A DNA stretch of 37,038 nt from Microbispora triticiradicis (GTDB taxonomy: Bacteria > Actinomycetota > Actinomycetes > Streptosporangiales > Streptosporangiaceae): positions 1 to 37,038 of the forward strand of contig QFZU02000184.1 in assembly GCA_003260025.2 (NCBI GenBank). Reading direction: 5' to 3'. A program made the translations under genes and the position numbers. Positions 6,798 to 14,899 of this stretch are shown here, in pieces (positions within the stretch are counted from its first letter, which is position 1; the number at the start of each line of letters is the position of its first letter). The notes below the pieces were generated by a model, which saw only the letters and a list, made by a program, of their open reading frames with translations, searched no databases and was not told where the DNA came from.

Positions 6798-8072
6798 TCA
6801 CTTCGCCGCGACGTTCTCGATGACGTCCGCGGCCACCCGCAGGCCGTCCCGGCGGCGGATCTCCTCGCCTGCCGCGGCGAGCCGGTCCCGCAGGGCCTGG
6901 TCGCCCAGTAGTTCGCCGATGGCCCCGATCAGTTCGTCGTCGGTGAAGCGGTAGGTGTCCAGGCGGACGCCGTACCCGGTCTCGTGCACGCGCTGGGCGT
7001 TGTCGTACTGGTCCCAGAACAGCGGCATCACGATCATGGGCTTGCCGAAGTGGAACGCCTCGGTCGTCGTGTTGTTGCCGCCATGCGTGATCACCAGGTC
7101 GACCAGCGGGATGATCTTCGTCTGCGGGACGAACTCGGCCCCCCACATGTTGGGAGCCAGCTCGATCTCCTCGTGCAGCGGGCCCTTGGAGACGATGTAC
7201 CGGTGCGGCGTGCGGGCCAGCACCGAGATCACGCGGCGCATCAGCTCGACGTCGGCCGAGCCGAGCGACCCCAGCGAGAAGTAGATCAGCGAGCCCTCGC
7301 CCGGGATGTCCGGGAGTGTGAAGTCATCGTCGGTCTCCCGCACCGACGAGTCCAGCCGGGTCCAGGATCCGCCCAGCGGCCGGTCGGCCACGTAGTCCGC
7401 GATCTCGGGGTACACGTACAGGTTCGCGTCGCCCTCGTGGATGAACTCCAGGTCCGGCAGCGGCGGGGCGCCCTGCGCGACCACCCACTCGTTGAACGAC
7501 TCCCACACCTCACGGTGGGTCCGGTCGTACTCGGCCCGGAACTCCGCCCAGCCCGTCCCGTCGGCGGGCAGGCCCGAGAAGGGCGGGGCCACGCCGGGGC
7601 CCTTCACCTCCAGCGGGTTGCACGACACGATCCGTACGAACGGGACGCCCGCCGTCACCAGGGCGGGGAAGGCCACCACGTTGTCCTCGACGATCACGTC
7701 CGGCCGCACCCGCTCGATGATGGCCTTGAGCTGCGGCTCGCAGTATCTGGCGCCGTCGACGAGCGCGTCCCAGATCGGCTTGGTCACGGTCTCCAGCTGC
7801 TCGGCCGTGCTCTTGCGGTACTCGGGCGCCGTGTCGCGGATGAAGTCCTTCCAGAACTGGCCCGGATCCTGCTCCTCCTCCGCGGGCGGCGCCAGGTCGA
7901 CGAGGTCCTCCTCGAAGCCCAGCGCCTCCAGCTTGCCCTTCCACGACGCCTCGGCGGCGAACACCACGCGGTGGCCACGGCGGCGCAGGACGTCGCCGAT
8001 CCCGACGCAGTTGTTCGTCGGCCCGTAGGCGCTCTCCGGCATGAACAGGATCGTCAAGGGCGTGGCCGTCAT
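6798..8072 (-). CDS. GT1-family (MGT/UGT-like) glycosyltransferase
   Basis: A 424-residue GT-B glycosyltransferase of family 1. The C-terminal nucleotide-sugar motif HGGNNTTTEAFHFGKP starts at residue 330 and is followed by Asp354-Gln355, the usual sugar-contacting pair. The N-terminal domain starts LTILFMPESAYGPTNNCVGIGD. At the place where GT1 enzymes have the catalytic His (G-H-x-N-P), this protein has Gly17-Pro18, so it probably lacks the classic base. It is the first gene of the operon with the amine oxidase and aldehyde dehydrogenase. AGAGGAG sits well placed before ATG 8072. A divergent TetR gene and two operators face it. Acceptor and sugar donor are unknown; modification of the amine substrate or of a product is a guess. 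Confidence 0.8.
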   Translation of the reverse strand: MTATPLTILFMPESAYGPTNNCVGIGDVLRRRGHRVVFAAEASWKGKLEALGFEEDLVDLAPPAEEEQDPGQFWKDFIRDTAPEYRKSTAEQLETVTKPIWDALVDGARYCEPQLKAIIERVRPDVIVEDNVVAFPALVTAGVPFVRIVSCNPLEVKGPGVAPPFSGLPADGTGWAEFRAEYDRTHREVWESFNEWVVAQGAPPLPDLEFIHEGDANLYVYPEIADYVADRPLGGSWTRLDSSVRETDDDFTLPDIPGEGSLIYFSLGSLGSADVELMRRVISVLARTPHRYIVSKGPLHEEIELAPNMWGAEFVPQTKIIPLVDLVITHGGNNTTTEAFHFGKPMIVMPLFWDQYDNAQRVHETGYGVRLDTYRFTDDELIGAIGELLGDQALRDRLAAAGEEIRRRDGLRVAADVIENVAAK

Positions 8073-8093
8073 TCGAGGCTCCTCTGCAGCTAG

Positions 8094-8109
8094 TTGAATC
8101 GAGATTCAA
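8094..8109. promoter_or_regulatory. Operator 1 of the divergent TetR/glycosyltransferase region
   Basis: TTGAATC-GA-GATTCAA is a perfect 7-bp inverted repeat. On the minus strand its first half provides TTGAAT, in position for a -10 box 18 bp from TTGACG (8128-8133). Repressor binding here would block the glycosyltransferase operon. Confidence 0.65.
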
Positions 8110-8127
8110 ATACCGACTCACTACACC

Positions 8128-8142
8128 CGTCAAGGGTTGGAG
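8128..8142. promoter_or_regulatory. Back-to-back -35 boxes of two divergent promoters
   Basis: On the minus strand, TTGACG (8128-8133) is followed after 18 bp by TTGAAT. On the plus strand, TTGGAG (8137-8142) is followed after 18 bp by TTGAAT (8161-8166). The two promoters mirror each other, and each -10 is the first half of an operator copy. Predicted leaders are about 25 nt (minus) and 17 nt (plus), each with a Shine-Dalgarno sequence. Confidence 0.45.
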
Positions 8143-8160
8143 CGGTATCGTGGCGCCCGA

Positions 8161-8176
8161 TTGAATGTGGATGCAA
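8161..8176. promoter_or_regulatory. Operator 2, degenerate copy at the TetR promoter
   Basis: TTGAATGTGGATGCAA matches operator 1 (8094-8109) at 12 of 16 positions, including the outer bases of both half-sites. It covers the predicted -10 and transcription start of the TetR gene. A weaker second site is what an autoregulated repressor often has. Confidence 0.55.
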
Positions 8177-8189
8177 TGGCAGGGGTGGG

Positions 8190-8807
8190 ATGGCACAGCG
8201 CAAGAGCAAAGCGGACCGGCGTCTCGACCTCATCGACGCGGCCCACCGGGCGATGATCCAGCACGGCGCCGAGGGGGTCCACCTCAACCAGATCGCCGAG
8301 GAGGCGGGGCTCACCTCCGGCGCGGTGCTCTACCACTACCCCGACCTGCGCGAGCTGCTGATCGAGGCCCATCACGCCGGCATGGAGCGCTTCTACGAGC
8401 GGCGGATGAAGAAGATCGGCGGCGTCTCCGACCCGGCCGAGAAGCTCATCATCACGATCCGCTCCGGCCTGCCCGACGGCCCGGACGACGCGGGTGTGCG
8501 CCTGCTGTGCGAGCTCGGCGGCGCCGCCGGCCGCAACCGTGTCTACGCGACGCTGCTGACCACCCTGTTCGACCGGCAGGTGTCGATGTACCAGACGGTC
8601 CTGGAGACGGGCGCCGCCCACGGCGTCTTCACGCTGGCGCACGACTCCGAGACCATCGCCCGCAACCTCGTCGCCCTGGAGGACGCGTACGGCTACCGCG
8701 TCATCGCCCGGCACCACTCGATCGACCCGGACAGGGCCGTCGAGCTGATCCTCGACTACGCCCGCCTGGCCACGGGCAACCCGCTCAGGCCCGCCGACGG
8801 CCCCTGA
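8190..8807 (+). CDS. TetR/AcrR family transcriptional regulator
   Basis: A 205-residue TetR regulator. Its DNA-binding domain contains GVHLNQIAEEAGLTSGAVLYHY (helix-turn-helix, within residues 28-50). ATG 8190 was chosen because AGGGG lies just upstream and the helix-turn-helix domain starts about 10 residues in, as usual. In-frame upstream codons run through operator 2 and the promoter. It diverges from the glycosyltransferase/amine oxidase/dehydrogenase operon and most likely represses both that operon and itself through the paired operators. It ends 11 bp from the convergent transporter ATPase gene. The ligand is unknown; an amine or aldehyde of the pathway is the natural candidate. Confidence 0.88.
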   Translation: MAQRKSKADRRLDLIDAAHRAMIQHGAEGVHLNQIAEEAGLTSGAVLYHYPDLRELLIEAHHAGMERFYERRMKKIGGVSDPAEKLIITIRSGLPDGPDDAGVRLLCELGGAAGRNRVYATLLTTLFDRQVSMYQTVLETGAAHGVFTLAHDSETIARNLVALEDAYGYRVIARHHSIDPDRAVELILDYARLATGNPLRPADGP

Positions 8808-8818
8808 CCCCGGCGGCC

Positions 8819-9868
8819 TCACGGGGTCAGGGGGACGAGCGCGCCGTCGTCGGCGTCCCACGAGAGGGCAACCTCGGCGCCGGCCTCCACCCTGGCCCGC
8901 CCCTGCGTGGCCGCGAGCACGGTGCGGTCGTGGCCCGCCACGCTCAACGCCACATGGGAGACGCCTCCGTAGAAGCTGACGTCGACGACCCTGCCCCGCA
9001 GCGCGCCCCGGCCGTCCGTGACCGGGCCGAGGCGGATCCGTTCCGGCCGTACGGCGAGCATCGCCGTCCCGCCCTCCACAGGCCCCGCGGGCGCGGGCAG
9101 CACGCCCAGCCCGTCCACGTCCAGCCCCTTGCCGGTCGCCCTGCCGGTGAACAGGTTGCTCGCCCCGATGAAGCCGGCCACGAACGGCGTGCGCGGCCGT
9201 TCGTAGAGGTCCACGGGGGTGTCCACCTGCTCGACCCGGCCGCCGTTCAGCACCGCGATCCGGTCGGCGAGCGACATGGCCTCCTCTTGGTCGTGGGTGA
9301 CCACGACGAACGTGATGCCGACCTCGTGCTGCAGCCGCTTGAGTTCGAGCTGCATCTCCGACCTGACCTTCTTGTCCAGCGCGCTCAGCGGCTCGTCGAG
9401 CAGCAGCAGCCGGGGACGCTTGACGACGGCCCTGGCCAGGGCGACCCTCTGGCGCTGCCCGCCCGACAGCTCGTGCGGCCTGCGCCGGGCCTGCGCGGCC
9501 AGGCCGACGGTCTCCAGCACCGCGGCGACCCGCTCCCGGATCTCCGCACGGGGCAGCCGCTCCCGCTCCAGGCCGTACGCCACGTTCTTCTCCACGCTCA
9601 TGTGCGGAAACAGGGCGTACGACTGGAACATGAGGTTGACCGGGCGGCGGTGCGCGGGAATCGCGAGCAGGTCGGCCCCGTCGAGGCGCACCGAGCCGAT
9701 GTCGGGCTGTTCGAACCCGGCGAGGATCCGCAGCAGGGTGGTCTTGCCGCAGCCGGAGGGCCCCAGCAGGGCGAAGAACTCGCCCTGCCGGATGTCGAGG
9801 CTGACCGAGTCGAGCGCGGTCACCTCGCCGAACCGGCGGCTCACGCCGTCGATGGAGATGAGAGTCAT
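8819..9868 (-). CDS. PotA-like ABC transporter ATPase
   Basis: A 349-residue ATPase that powers uptake at the inner face of the membrane. It has Walker A GPSGCGKTT, Q-loop FQSYALFPHMSV, signature LSGGQRQRVALARA, Walker B LLLLDEPLSALD and switch VVTHDQEEAMSLADR, followed by a C-terminal TOBE-type domain (about 240-349). It is the last gene of the importer operon. Its ATG overlaps the permease stop codon (ATGA), which fixes the start at 9868; the frame is open far upstream but that part is antisense to nothing real and overlaps the permease gene. Sequence type is that of spermidine/putrescine importers, but the neighbouring glucosamine-kinase pair leaves the substrate open. Confidence 0.9.
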   Translation of the reverse strand: MTLISIDGVSRRFGEVTALDSVSLDIRQGEFFALLGPSGCGKTTLLRILAGFEQPDIGSVRLDGADLLAIPAHRRPVNLMFQSYALFPHMSVEKNVAYGLERERLPRAEIRERVAAVLETVGLAAQARRRPHELSGGQRQRVALARAVVKRPRLLLLDEPLSALDKKVRSEMQLELKRLQHEVGITFVVVTHDQEEAMSLADRIAVLNGGRVEQVDTPVDLYERPRTPFVAGFIGASNLFTGRATGKGLDVDGLGVLPAPAGPVEGGTAMLAVRPERIRLGPVTDGRGALRGRVVDVSFYGGVSHVALSVAGHDRTVLAATQGRARVEAGAEVALSWDADDGALVPLTP

Positions 9869-10638
9869 TTCAGTGCCTCGGTCAGCCTGGTCAGGCGCTG
9901 CGCGACGATCACGACGGTGAAGCTCACCGCGAGCAGCAACGTCGCCAGCGCGTTGATCTCGGGGGTCACGCCGAACCTCACCATGGAGTAGATGACGATC
10001 GGCAGCGTCGGCTCCGACGGAGCCGCGGTGAAGAACGCGATCACGAACTCGTCCAGCGAGAGCGTGAAGGCGAGCAGCGCGCCCGCGACGATGCCCGGGG
10101 CGAGCGTGGGCAGCGTGATCCTCACGAACGTCGTCAGCGGGGCCGCGCCGAGGTCTCGGGACGCCTCCTCCAGCGACGTGTCCATTCCGCCGAGCCTGGC
10201 CCGGACGACGGCCGCGACGAAGGCCATGCCGAAGACGGTGTGCGCGATCAGCACGGAGTGCAGCCCGAGCGTCAGCTTGATCGCGGAGTAGAACGCCAGG
10301 AGTCCGATCGCGATGACGAGGTCGGGCAGGATCGCGGGCAGCGTCGAGAGGGCGTCGAGCAGCCGCGAGCGGGTGTGGCGGGCCAGCCCGACGGCGAGGA
10401 GCGTGCCGAGCACCGTGGACAGCGCCGTCGACCCGAGGGCGACGATCAGCGTGTTGACCAGCCCGGTGCGGATCGAGGCGTTGCCCGCCAGCCTGCCGTA
10501 CCAGTCGAGGGACAGGCCTCCCCACGTGTAGGGCGACCTGTTCCGGTTGAACGACATCATGACGAGCACGACGATCGGCGCGTACAGGAAGAGATAGGTC
10601 AGCCAGAAGGGCAGCCGGAGCCAGCCGTGTCTACGCAC
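9865..10638 (-). CDS. PotC-like ABC transporter permease
   Basis: A 257-residue inner-membrane permease with about six hydrophobic segments. The first is WLTYLFLYAPIVVLVMMSF near residues 12-30. The cytoplasmic EAA loop EEASRDLGAAPLTTFVRITL, near residue 157, contacts the ATPase. The region SLDEFVIAFF is typical of PotC/PotI permeases. It overlaps the upstream permease gene by 8 bp and the ATPase gene by 4 bp, so the operon is tightly coupled. Confidence 0.9.
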   Translation of the reverse strand: MRRHGWLRLPFWLTYLFLYAPIVVLVMMSFNRNRSPYTWGGLSLDWYGRLAGNASIRTGLVNTLIVALGSTALSTVLGTLLAVGLARHTRSRLLDALSTLPAILPDLVIAIGLLAFYSAIKLTLGLHSVLIAHTVFGMAFVAAVVRARLGGMDTSLEEASRDLGAAPLTTFVRITLPTLAPGIVAGALLAFTLSLDEFVIAFFTAAPSEPTLPIVIYSMVRFGVTPEINALATLLLAVSFTVVIVAQRLTRLTEALK

Positions 10639-11503
10639 CCCGCCCCGCCCTCCGCGCGGCCCACGCCTGGGCGAACAGCAGCAGCACGAGCACGGCGACG
10701 ACGGCCAGCGCGAGCACCGACCCGAACGGCCAGTCGCGGGCCTTGAGGAACTGGTCGCGGATGAGGTTGCCGACCATGATCCGGCGCCCGCCGCCGAGCA
10801 GCTCCGGGATCACGAAGTTGCCCAGGCTCGGCACGAACACGAACACGAACACGCATCCGGTCAGCACGCCGGGCAGCGACAGCGGGAGCGTGACCGACCA
10901 GAACGTCCTGGCCGGCCGGGCCCCGAGGTTCGCCGAGGCCTCCCGCAGCTCCGGGTCCAGCCGCTCCACGGCCGAATACAGCGGGAGGATCATCAGCGGA
11001 AGGTAGGCGTAGAGCAGCCCGGCGACGATGGCGCCGTCCGTGTAGAGCAGTTCCACCGGTCCCAGCCCGAGAGCCTTCAGACCGGAGTTCACGGGCCCCT
11101 CGGAGTTGAGCAGCACGATCCAGGCGTACGTGCGGATGAGGAAGTTCGTCCAGAACGGCAGCACGACCGCCACCAGGGCGATCACCTTCCACCGGGCGGG
11201 CAGCCTCGCGATCAGGTACGCCGTGGGGTAGCCGAGCAACAGGGCGAGCAGCGTCGTGATCGCCGCGAGCTTCACCGACCCGGCCACCACCTCGAGGTAG
11301 AGCGGGTCGGCGAGGCGGGCGAAGTTCTCCCCGGTCGGCTCGTGGACCACTCCCCCGAACCGGCCCCGCCGGAACACGGTGTAGCTCAGCACCAGCGCCA
11401 GCGGGACCAGCAGGAAGACGGTCAGGAAGCCGAACCCGGGCCCCATCGTCGCGAGACGGCCGGACGCCTTCCCGAGCACGCGGACGGGCTGTCGGGCCGT
11501 CAT
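10631..11503 (-). CDS. PotB-like ABC transporter permease
   Basis: A 290-residue permease pairing with the PotC-like protein. It has a first transmembrane segment near residues 22-45, the PotB-type stretch PFWTNFLIRTYAWIVLL near 115-131, and the EAA loop REASANLGARPARTFWSVTL near 187-206. Its ATG overlaps the stop codon of the binding-protein gene (ATGA). Confidence 0.9.
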   Translation of the reverse strand: MTARQPVRVLGKASGRLATMGPGFGFLTVFLLVPLALVLSYTVFRRGRFGGVVHEPTGENFARLADPLYLEVVAGSVKLAAITTLLALLLGYPTAYLIARLPARWKVIALVAVVLPFWTNFLIRTYAWIVLLNSEGPVNSGLKALGLGPVELLYTDGAIVAGLLYAYLPLMILPLYSAVERLDPELREASANLGARPARTFWSVTLPLSLPGVLTGCVFVFVFVPSLGNFVIPELLGGGRRIMVGNLIRDQFLKARDWPFGSVLALAVVAVLVLLLFAQAWAARRAGRGA

Positions 11504-12588
11504 TGCGCCGCCGAGACCTCGGTGGACAGGCGCGTGTACGCGGTGGACGCCTCGCCGAGGTCGACCAGGCTCTCACCCTTGAGCAGTTCGGACGGCGGCT
11601 CCGCCAGCGTCGGGTAGCTCTCGAGCAGCTTCGGGTCGACCTTGTCCATGGCCGCCTTGTTGGGGATCCTGTAGAGGATGTTCGCGGGCACCCAGCCGTG
11701 CACCTCGGGGTCGAGGATGTAGTTGACGAAGGCGTGCGCCGCCTCCTTGTTCCTGGAGCTCTTGAGGATCACCATCGTGTCCGCCCAGAGGTCGCTGCCC
11801 TCCTTCGGCACCACGAACTCGATGTTCTTCTCCGACGTCGGGCACCAGCCGTCCCACGCCTCGACCATCACGGCCTCGCCGGACTTGAGCCGGTCGCCGA
11901 ACGTGGTGTCGTCGTAGGCCAGCAGGTCGGGCTTGACCTTCAGCAGCATCGCCTTGGCCTTGTCGAGCACCGCCTGGTCGGCGGTGTTGACCGAGGCGCC
12001 GAGCAGCTTGAGCGCGGGCAGCGCCAGCCACCGCTCGGTGGTCATCATCGTGATCTTCTTCTTCAGCTCGGGGGCCGGGTCGAGCAGGTCGTTCCAGCTC
12101 GTCGGCGGGGTCTTCACCAGATCGCTGCGATAGCACAGCCCGGTGGTGCCCCAGGTGTACGGGACGGAGTAGGCGTTGCCCTTGTCGTAGGCGAGCTGCG
12201 ACGCCTCGGGGTAGAGGTTCTTCAGGTTCGGGATCAGCTCGCGGTGGATGGGCTCCAGCAGGCCCTGCGCGTTGAGCGCCTGCGCGTATTGACCGGACAC
12301 GAACGCCACGTCGATGCCGCTGTCGCCGCCGGCGGTCAGCTTGGCCACGATCGTCTCGTTCGTGTCGTGGATGGCGACCTTGGTGTCGAACCCGAGCTTG
12401 GCCTTCACCCGCTCCGGAAGGTCCTTCGGGCTGTAACCGTCCCAGATCGAGATCGTCAGGCTCTGCTTGGACAGGTCCGCCTTGGCGTCGAGGGCCGCGG
12501 GCGCGGAGTCGGCCGGCGAACCTCCGCCGCAGGCGGTCAGAGCGAACGCCAGGCAGGCGGAGGCCACGACGGGCACGCGACGAGTCAT
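11500..12588 (-). CDS. PotD-like solute-binding lipoprotein of the ABC importer
   Basis: A 362-residue exported lipoprotein. Its signal peptide ends in the lipobox LTAC (Cys20). The mature part is a periplasmic-binding-protein-like fold of the PotD/PotF class, with WDGYSP near residue 49, SVPYTWGTTGLCYRSD near 141-156 and the conserved AWDGWCPTSE in the C-terminal half. These resemble polyamine-binding regions, but residue-level specificity cannot be read with confidence. It is the first gene of the four-gene operon, with GGGAG at good spacing before ATG 12588. It diverges from a glucosamine-kinase-like gene 123 bp away. Substrate could be a polyamine or an amino sugar. Confidence 0.88.
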   Translation of the reverse strand: MTRRVPVVASACLAFALTACGGGSPADSAPAALDAKADLSKQSLTISIWDGYSPKDLPERVKAKLGFDTKVAIHDTNETIVAKLTAGGDSGIDVAFVSGQYAQALNAQGLLEPIHRELIPNLKNLYPEASQLAYDKGNAYSVPYTWGTTGLCYRSDLVKTPPTSWNDLLDPAPELKKKITMMTTERWLALPALKLLGASVNTADQAVLDKAKAMLLKVKPDLLAYDDTTFGDRLKSGEAVMVEAWDGWCPTSEKNIEFVVPKEGSDLWADTMVILKSSRNKEAAHAFVNYILDPEVHGWVPANILYRIPNKAAMDKVDPKLLESYPTLAEPPSELLKGESLVDLGEASTAYTRLSTEVSAAQ

Positions 12589-12711
12589 GGGGAGCTCCCT
12601 TGCGTGAGGATGGCGGCCAGTGTTGCAGGACAGCTCAACATAGACAAGACTTTGATAATTACGTCTACCTCAGCTTTTGTTTCCGTATTGAATCCATGTT
12701 CAGGAGATCGA
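12589..12711. promoter_or_regulatory. AT-rich divergent control region of importer and kinase
   Basis: This 123-bp gap between the binding-protein and kinase genes is much richer in A/T than its surroundings and must hold both promoters. TAGAC and GTCTA form a wide 5-bp inverted repeat 17 bp apart around GATAAT (12654-12659), a possible -10 box on the plus strand. No convincing -35 partner was found. Confidence 0.4.
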
Positions 12712-13800
12712 GTGGAAGGGTCCCGCTGGCCTCGGGTGACCGAGGGGCCGGACGGCGTCCTCGCGCTGGAGGCGGGCGACGGCGTCACCGAGCGCGTTGT
12801 GCGCGACCTGGCGCGGGGGGCCGCTCCGCCGCCCTTCTCGGTGCGCGCGCTGCTGCCACTGCCGCCGGTGCCGCCCGGGGAGCGGCTGATCACGGTGGAC
12901 CAGACCAACCACTCGGTGATCGCGGGCGAGACCGTGGTGGTCAAGTGGTTCCCCCGGCCCTCGCGGGCCCCGCACCCGGCGCCCGCCCTGCTCGCCCATC
13001 TGACCGGTTTCGCCCGTACGGCCACGCCGTACGCCGCGGTCTACTGGGAGGACGCGCTGGTCGCCCTGGTGACCGCGTACCTGCCGGAGGCGCGGGACGG
13101 CTGGGAGTGGTGCGTCGACGAGGCCGAGGCGGGCGGCACGGACTTCGCCGCCGAGATCGGCTCCCTCGCCGCCGAACTGCACCTCGCGATGGCCGCCCCG
13201 TCCGCGGTCTTCCCCGACCCCGTACGGCTGTCGCCGTCCGGCACCGGTGTGTGGCGTGAGCGGGCCGAAGAGGCGCTGCGCGAGGCGCTGACGCTGACGG
13301 ACGGCGAGGACGGCGCGTGGCTGGCGGAACGGGCCGAGGCTCTGCGGCGCGAACTGGAGCCCCTCGCGTCGCTCGCCGCCACGCCGCTGATCCGCATCCA
13401 CGGCGACCTGCACGTGGGGCAGATCCTGCGGTGGCGGGACGGCTACGCGGTGGTCGACTTCGACGGCAACCCGACCGTGGCGGGCGCCGATCCGTACCAG
13501 CCGGCCGCCCGCGACCTCGCGCAGCTCACCACGAGTGTGGACCACGCCGGACAGGTGGCGGTCAGGCGGAGGTCCGCCGACCCGGCCGCGACGGCCGCCT
13601 GGGCCGTCTCTTCGCGGCGGAGACTTCGGACGGCCTACACGCGGACCCTGACGGAAGCCGGACGGTCCGGCCTGCTCGACGCGTCACTGCTGCGGCCGTT
13701 CGAGGTGGAGCAGGAGTGCCGGGAGCTGATCTACGCCGCCCGGCACCTGCCGCGCTGGCGGTACGCCCCGATGGGCGTGCTGCGGTCCTGGTTCGCATGA
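12712..13800 (+). CDS. Glucosamine-kinase-family phosphotransferase (maltokinase-like)
   Basis: A 362-residue aminoglycoside-phosphotransferase-fold kinase with an N-terminal cap as in maltokinases. Lys78 in TVVVKWF is the likely ATP-binding lysine. The catalytic loop RIHGDLHVGQIL (residues 228-239, Asp232) and metal loop VVDFDGNP (247-254) match the actinobacterial glucosamine kinase family described from Streptacidiphilus jiangxiensis, which makes glucosamine 6-phosphate. GTG 12712 was chosen because AGGAG lies 5 bases upstream; the open frame continues upstream but is antisense to the binding-protein gene. It is followed after 42 bp by a SIS-domain gene that could use its product. Maltokinase is less likely, as no trehalose or glycogen gene is nearby. 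Confidence 0.78.
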   Translation: MEGSRWPRVTEGPDGVLALEAGDGVTERVVRDLARGAAPPPFSVRALLPLPPVPPGERLITVDQTNHSVIAGETVVVKWFPRPSRAPHPAPALLAHLTGFARTATPYAAVYWEDALVALVTAYLPEARDGWEWCVDEAEAGGTDFAAEIGSLAAELHLAMAAPSAVFPDPVRLSPSGTGVWRERAEEALREALTLTDGEDGAWLAERAEALRRELEPLASLAATPLIRIHGDLHVGQILRWRDGYAVVDFDGNPTVAGADPYQPAARDLAQLTTSVDHAGQVAVRRRSADPAATAAWAVSSRRRLRTAYTRTLTEAGRSGLLDASLLRPFEVEQECRELIYAARHLPRWRYAPMGVLRSWFA

Positions 13801-13842
13801 GCGGCCCGTGTGAGCGGCCCGCGTGAAGAGAGGGTGGAGCCG

Positions 13843-14793
13843 GTGAACTCGACGTTGTTCGGGGAGGACCTGGAGGCCAAACCGGCCGCGCTGGCCGCGC
13901 TGGCCCGGCTGCTGGACGCCGGCGACCCGTTCGAGGGGCTGGCTCGGCGGTTCGACCGGATCGTCTTCCTCGGTATGGGCAGTTCCCGCTACGCGGCGGG
14001 AGTGGCGGCGGCGCGGTTGCGGGCGGCCGGGGTGGACGCGGTCGCCGAGTACGCCTCAGCCGCGCTCGCCACCCCGCCCGGCCCGCGGACGGCCGCCGTC
14101 GTCGTCTCGGCGTCGGGCGGCAGCCGGGAGACCCTCGACGCCCTGGCCCGGCACACGGGCAGGTCGTTCGTCGTGGCGCTGACCAACCGGCCCGGCTCCC
14201 CGGTGACCGAGGGCGCCGACCTGGTGGTGCCGATGCTCGCGGGCGAGGAGCGGGGCGGCGTCGCCTGCCGGACATTCCAGCACACGCTCGCCCTCCTGCT
14301 CACGCTCGCCGAGGGCCCCACGGCCGTGGCGGGCCTCGTACGCCGGGCCGCGGAGGCCACCGCCGACCTCCTGGAACGGCGGCCGGAGTGGCTCGCGGAC
14401 GCCGTGGCGCTGCTCGACGGGCCGCACGGCGTCTACACGATCGCCCCCGCCGAGCGGCTGTCGTCGGCCGAGCAGTCGGCGCTGATGTTCCGCGAGGGCC
14501 CGCGCCGCCAGGCCGACGCGTGCGAGACGGGCGACTGGGCGCACGTGGACGTCTACCTCACCAAGACCTGTGACTACCGGGCCGTCCTGTTCCCCGGCTC
14601 GCGGTACGACGACCAGGCGATGGAGTGGATCAGACAGCGTGGGTCGCGGGTGCTCACGGTCGGCGGCGAGGCCGAGGGGCAGGCGGCGGCGGTGCGGTAC
14701 CGGCACGACGACGACCCGGGCGTCGCCCTGCTCACCGAGACGCTGGTACCCGAACTCGTCGCCGCCGCGCTCTGGGGGCGCGCGACCACGTGA
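13843..14793 (+). CDS. SIS-domain sugar isomerase/deaminase (GlmS/AgaS-like)
   Basis: A 316-residue double-SIS protein. The first SIS domain has FLGMGSSRYAAGVAA and VVSASGGSRETLDALA, the second FREGPRRQADACETGDWAHV, resembling the isomerase half of GlmS and AgaS/FrlB-type deaminases. It probably converts an amino-sugar phosphate to a ketose phosphate, releasing ammonia. Directly behind a glucosamine kinase, the natural reading is glucosamine 6-phosphate to fructose 6-phosphate. GTG 13843 was chosen because the domain starts right after it and GGTGGAG precedes it. In-frame GTGs at 13810 and 13834 are alternatives. No glutamine amidotransferase domain is present, so it is not a full GlmS. Confidence 0.8.
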   Translation: MNSTLFGEDLEAKPAALAALARLLDAGDPFEGLARRFDRIVFLGMGSSRYAAGVAAARLRAAGVDAVAEYASAALATPPGPRTAAVVVSASGGSRETLDALARHTGRSFVVALTNRPGSPVTEGADLVVPMLAGEERGGVACRTFQHTLALLLTLAEGPTAVAGLVRRAAEATADLLERRPEWLADAVALLDGPHGVYTIAPAERLSSAEQSALMFREGPRRQADACETGDWAHVDVYLTKTCDYRAVLFPGSRYDDQAMEWIRQRGSRVLTVGGEAEGQAAAVRYRHDDDPGVALLTETLVPELVAAALWGRATT

Positions 14794-14850
14794 CGATCCT
14801 CGGCGCCGCGGGCTCTCCGCCCCGCGCCGCCCGGGACCGCGGCCACCGGA

Positions 14851-14867
14851 CCGGCATCGCCTGCCGG
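14851..14867. terminator. Hairpin between convergent SIS and MarR genes
   Basis: CCGGCA and TGCCGG form a perfect 6-bp stem around TCGCC in the 106-bp gap between convergent genes. Further GC-rich partial stems surround it. A bidirectional terminator is the likely role. Confidence 0.4.
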
Positions 14868-14899
14868 CGAGCCGGAACGCCGCGAGGCGGCAGTGGCGG

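Noticed and set aside
4604..6823. A 739-codon plus-strand frame opposite the dehydrogenase and oxidase genes
   Set aside because: It spans two real minus-strand genes and their junction, and its product lacks any domain.
9869..10525. N-terminal extension of the importer ATPase
   Set aside because: The frame is open but lies wholly over the permease gene; the ATPase fold starts exactly at ATG 9868, which overlaps the permease stop by ATGA.
11503..12711. Long upstream extension of the glucosamine-kinase frame
   Set aside because: It is antisense to the binding lipoprotein gene. A well-spaced AGGAG and GTG at 12712 mark the real start.
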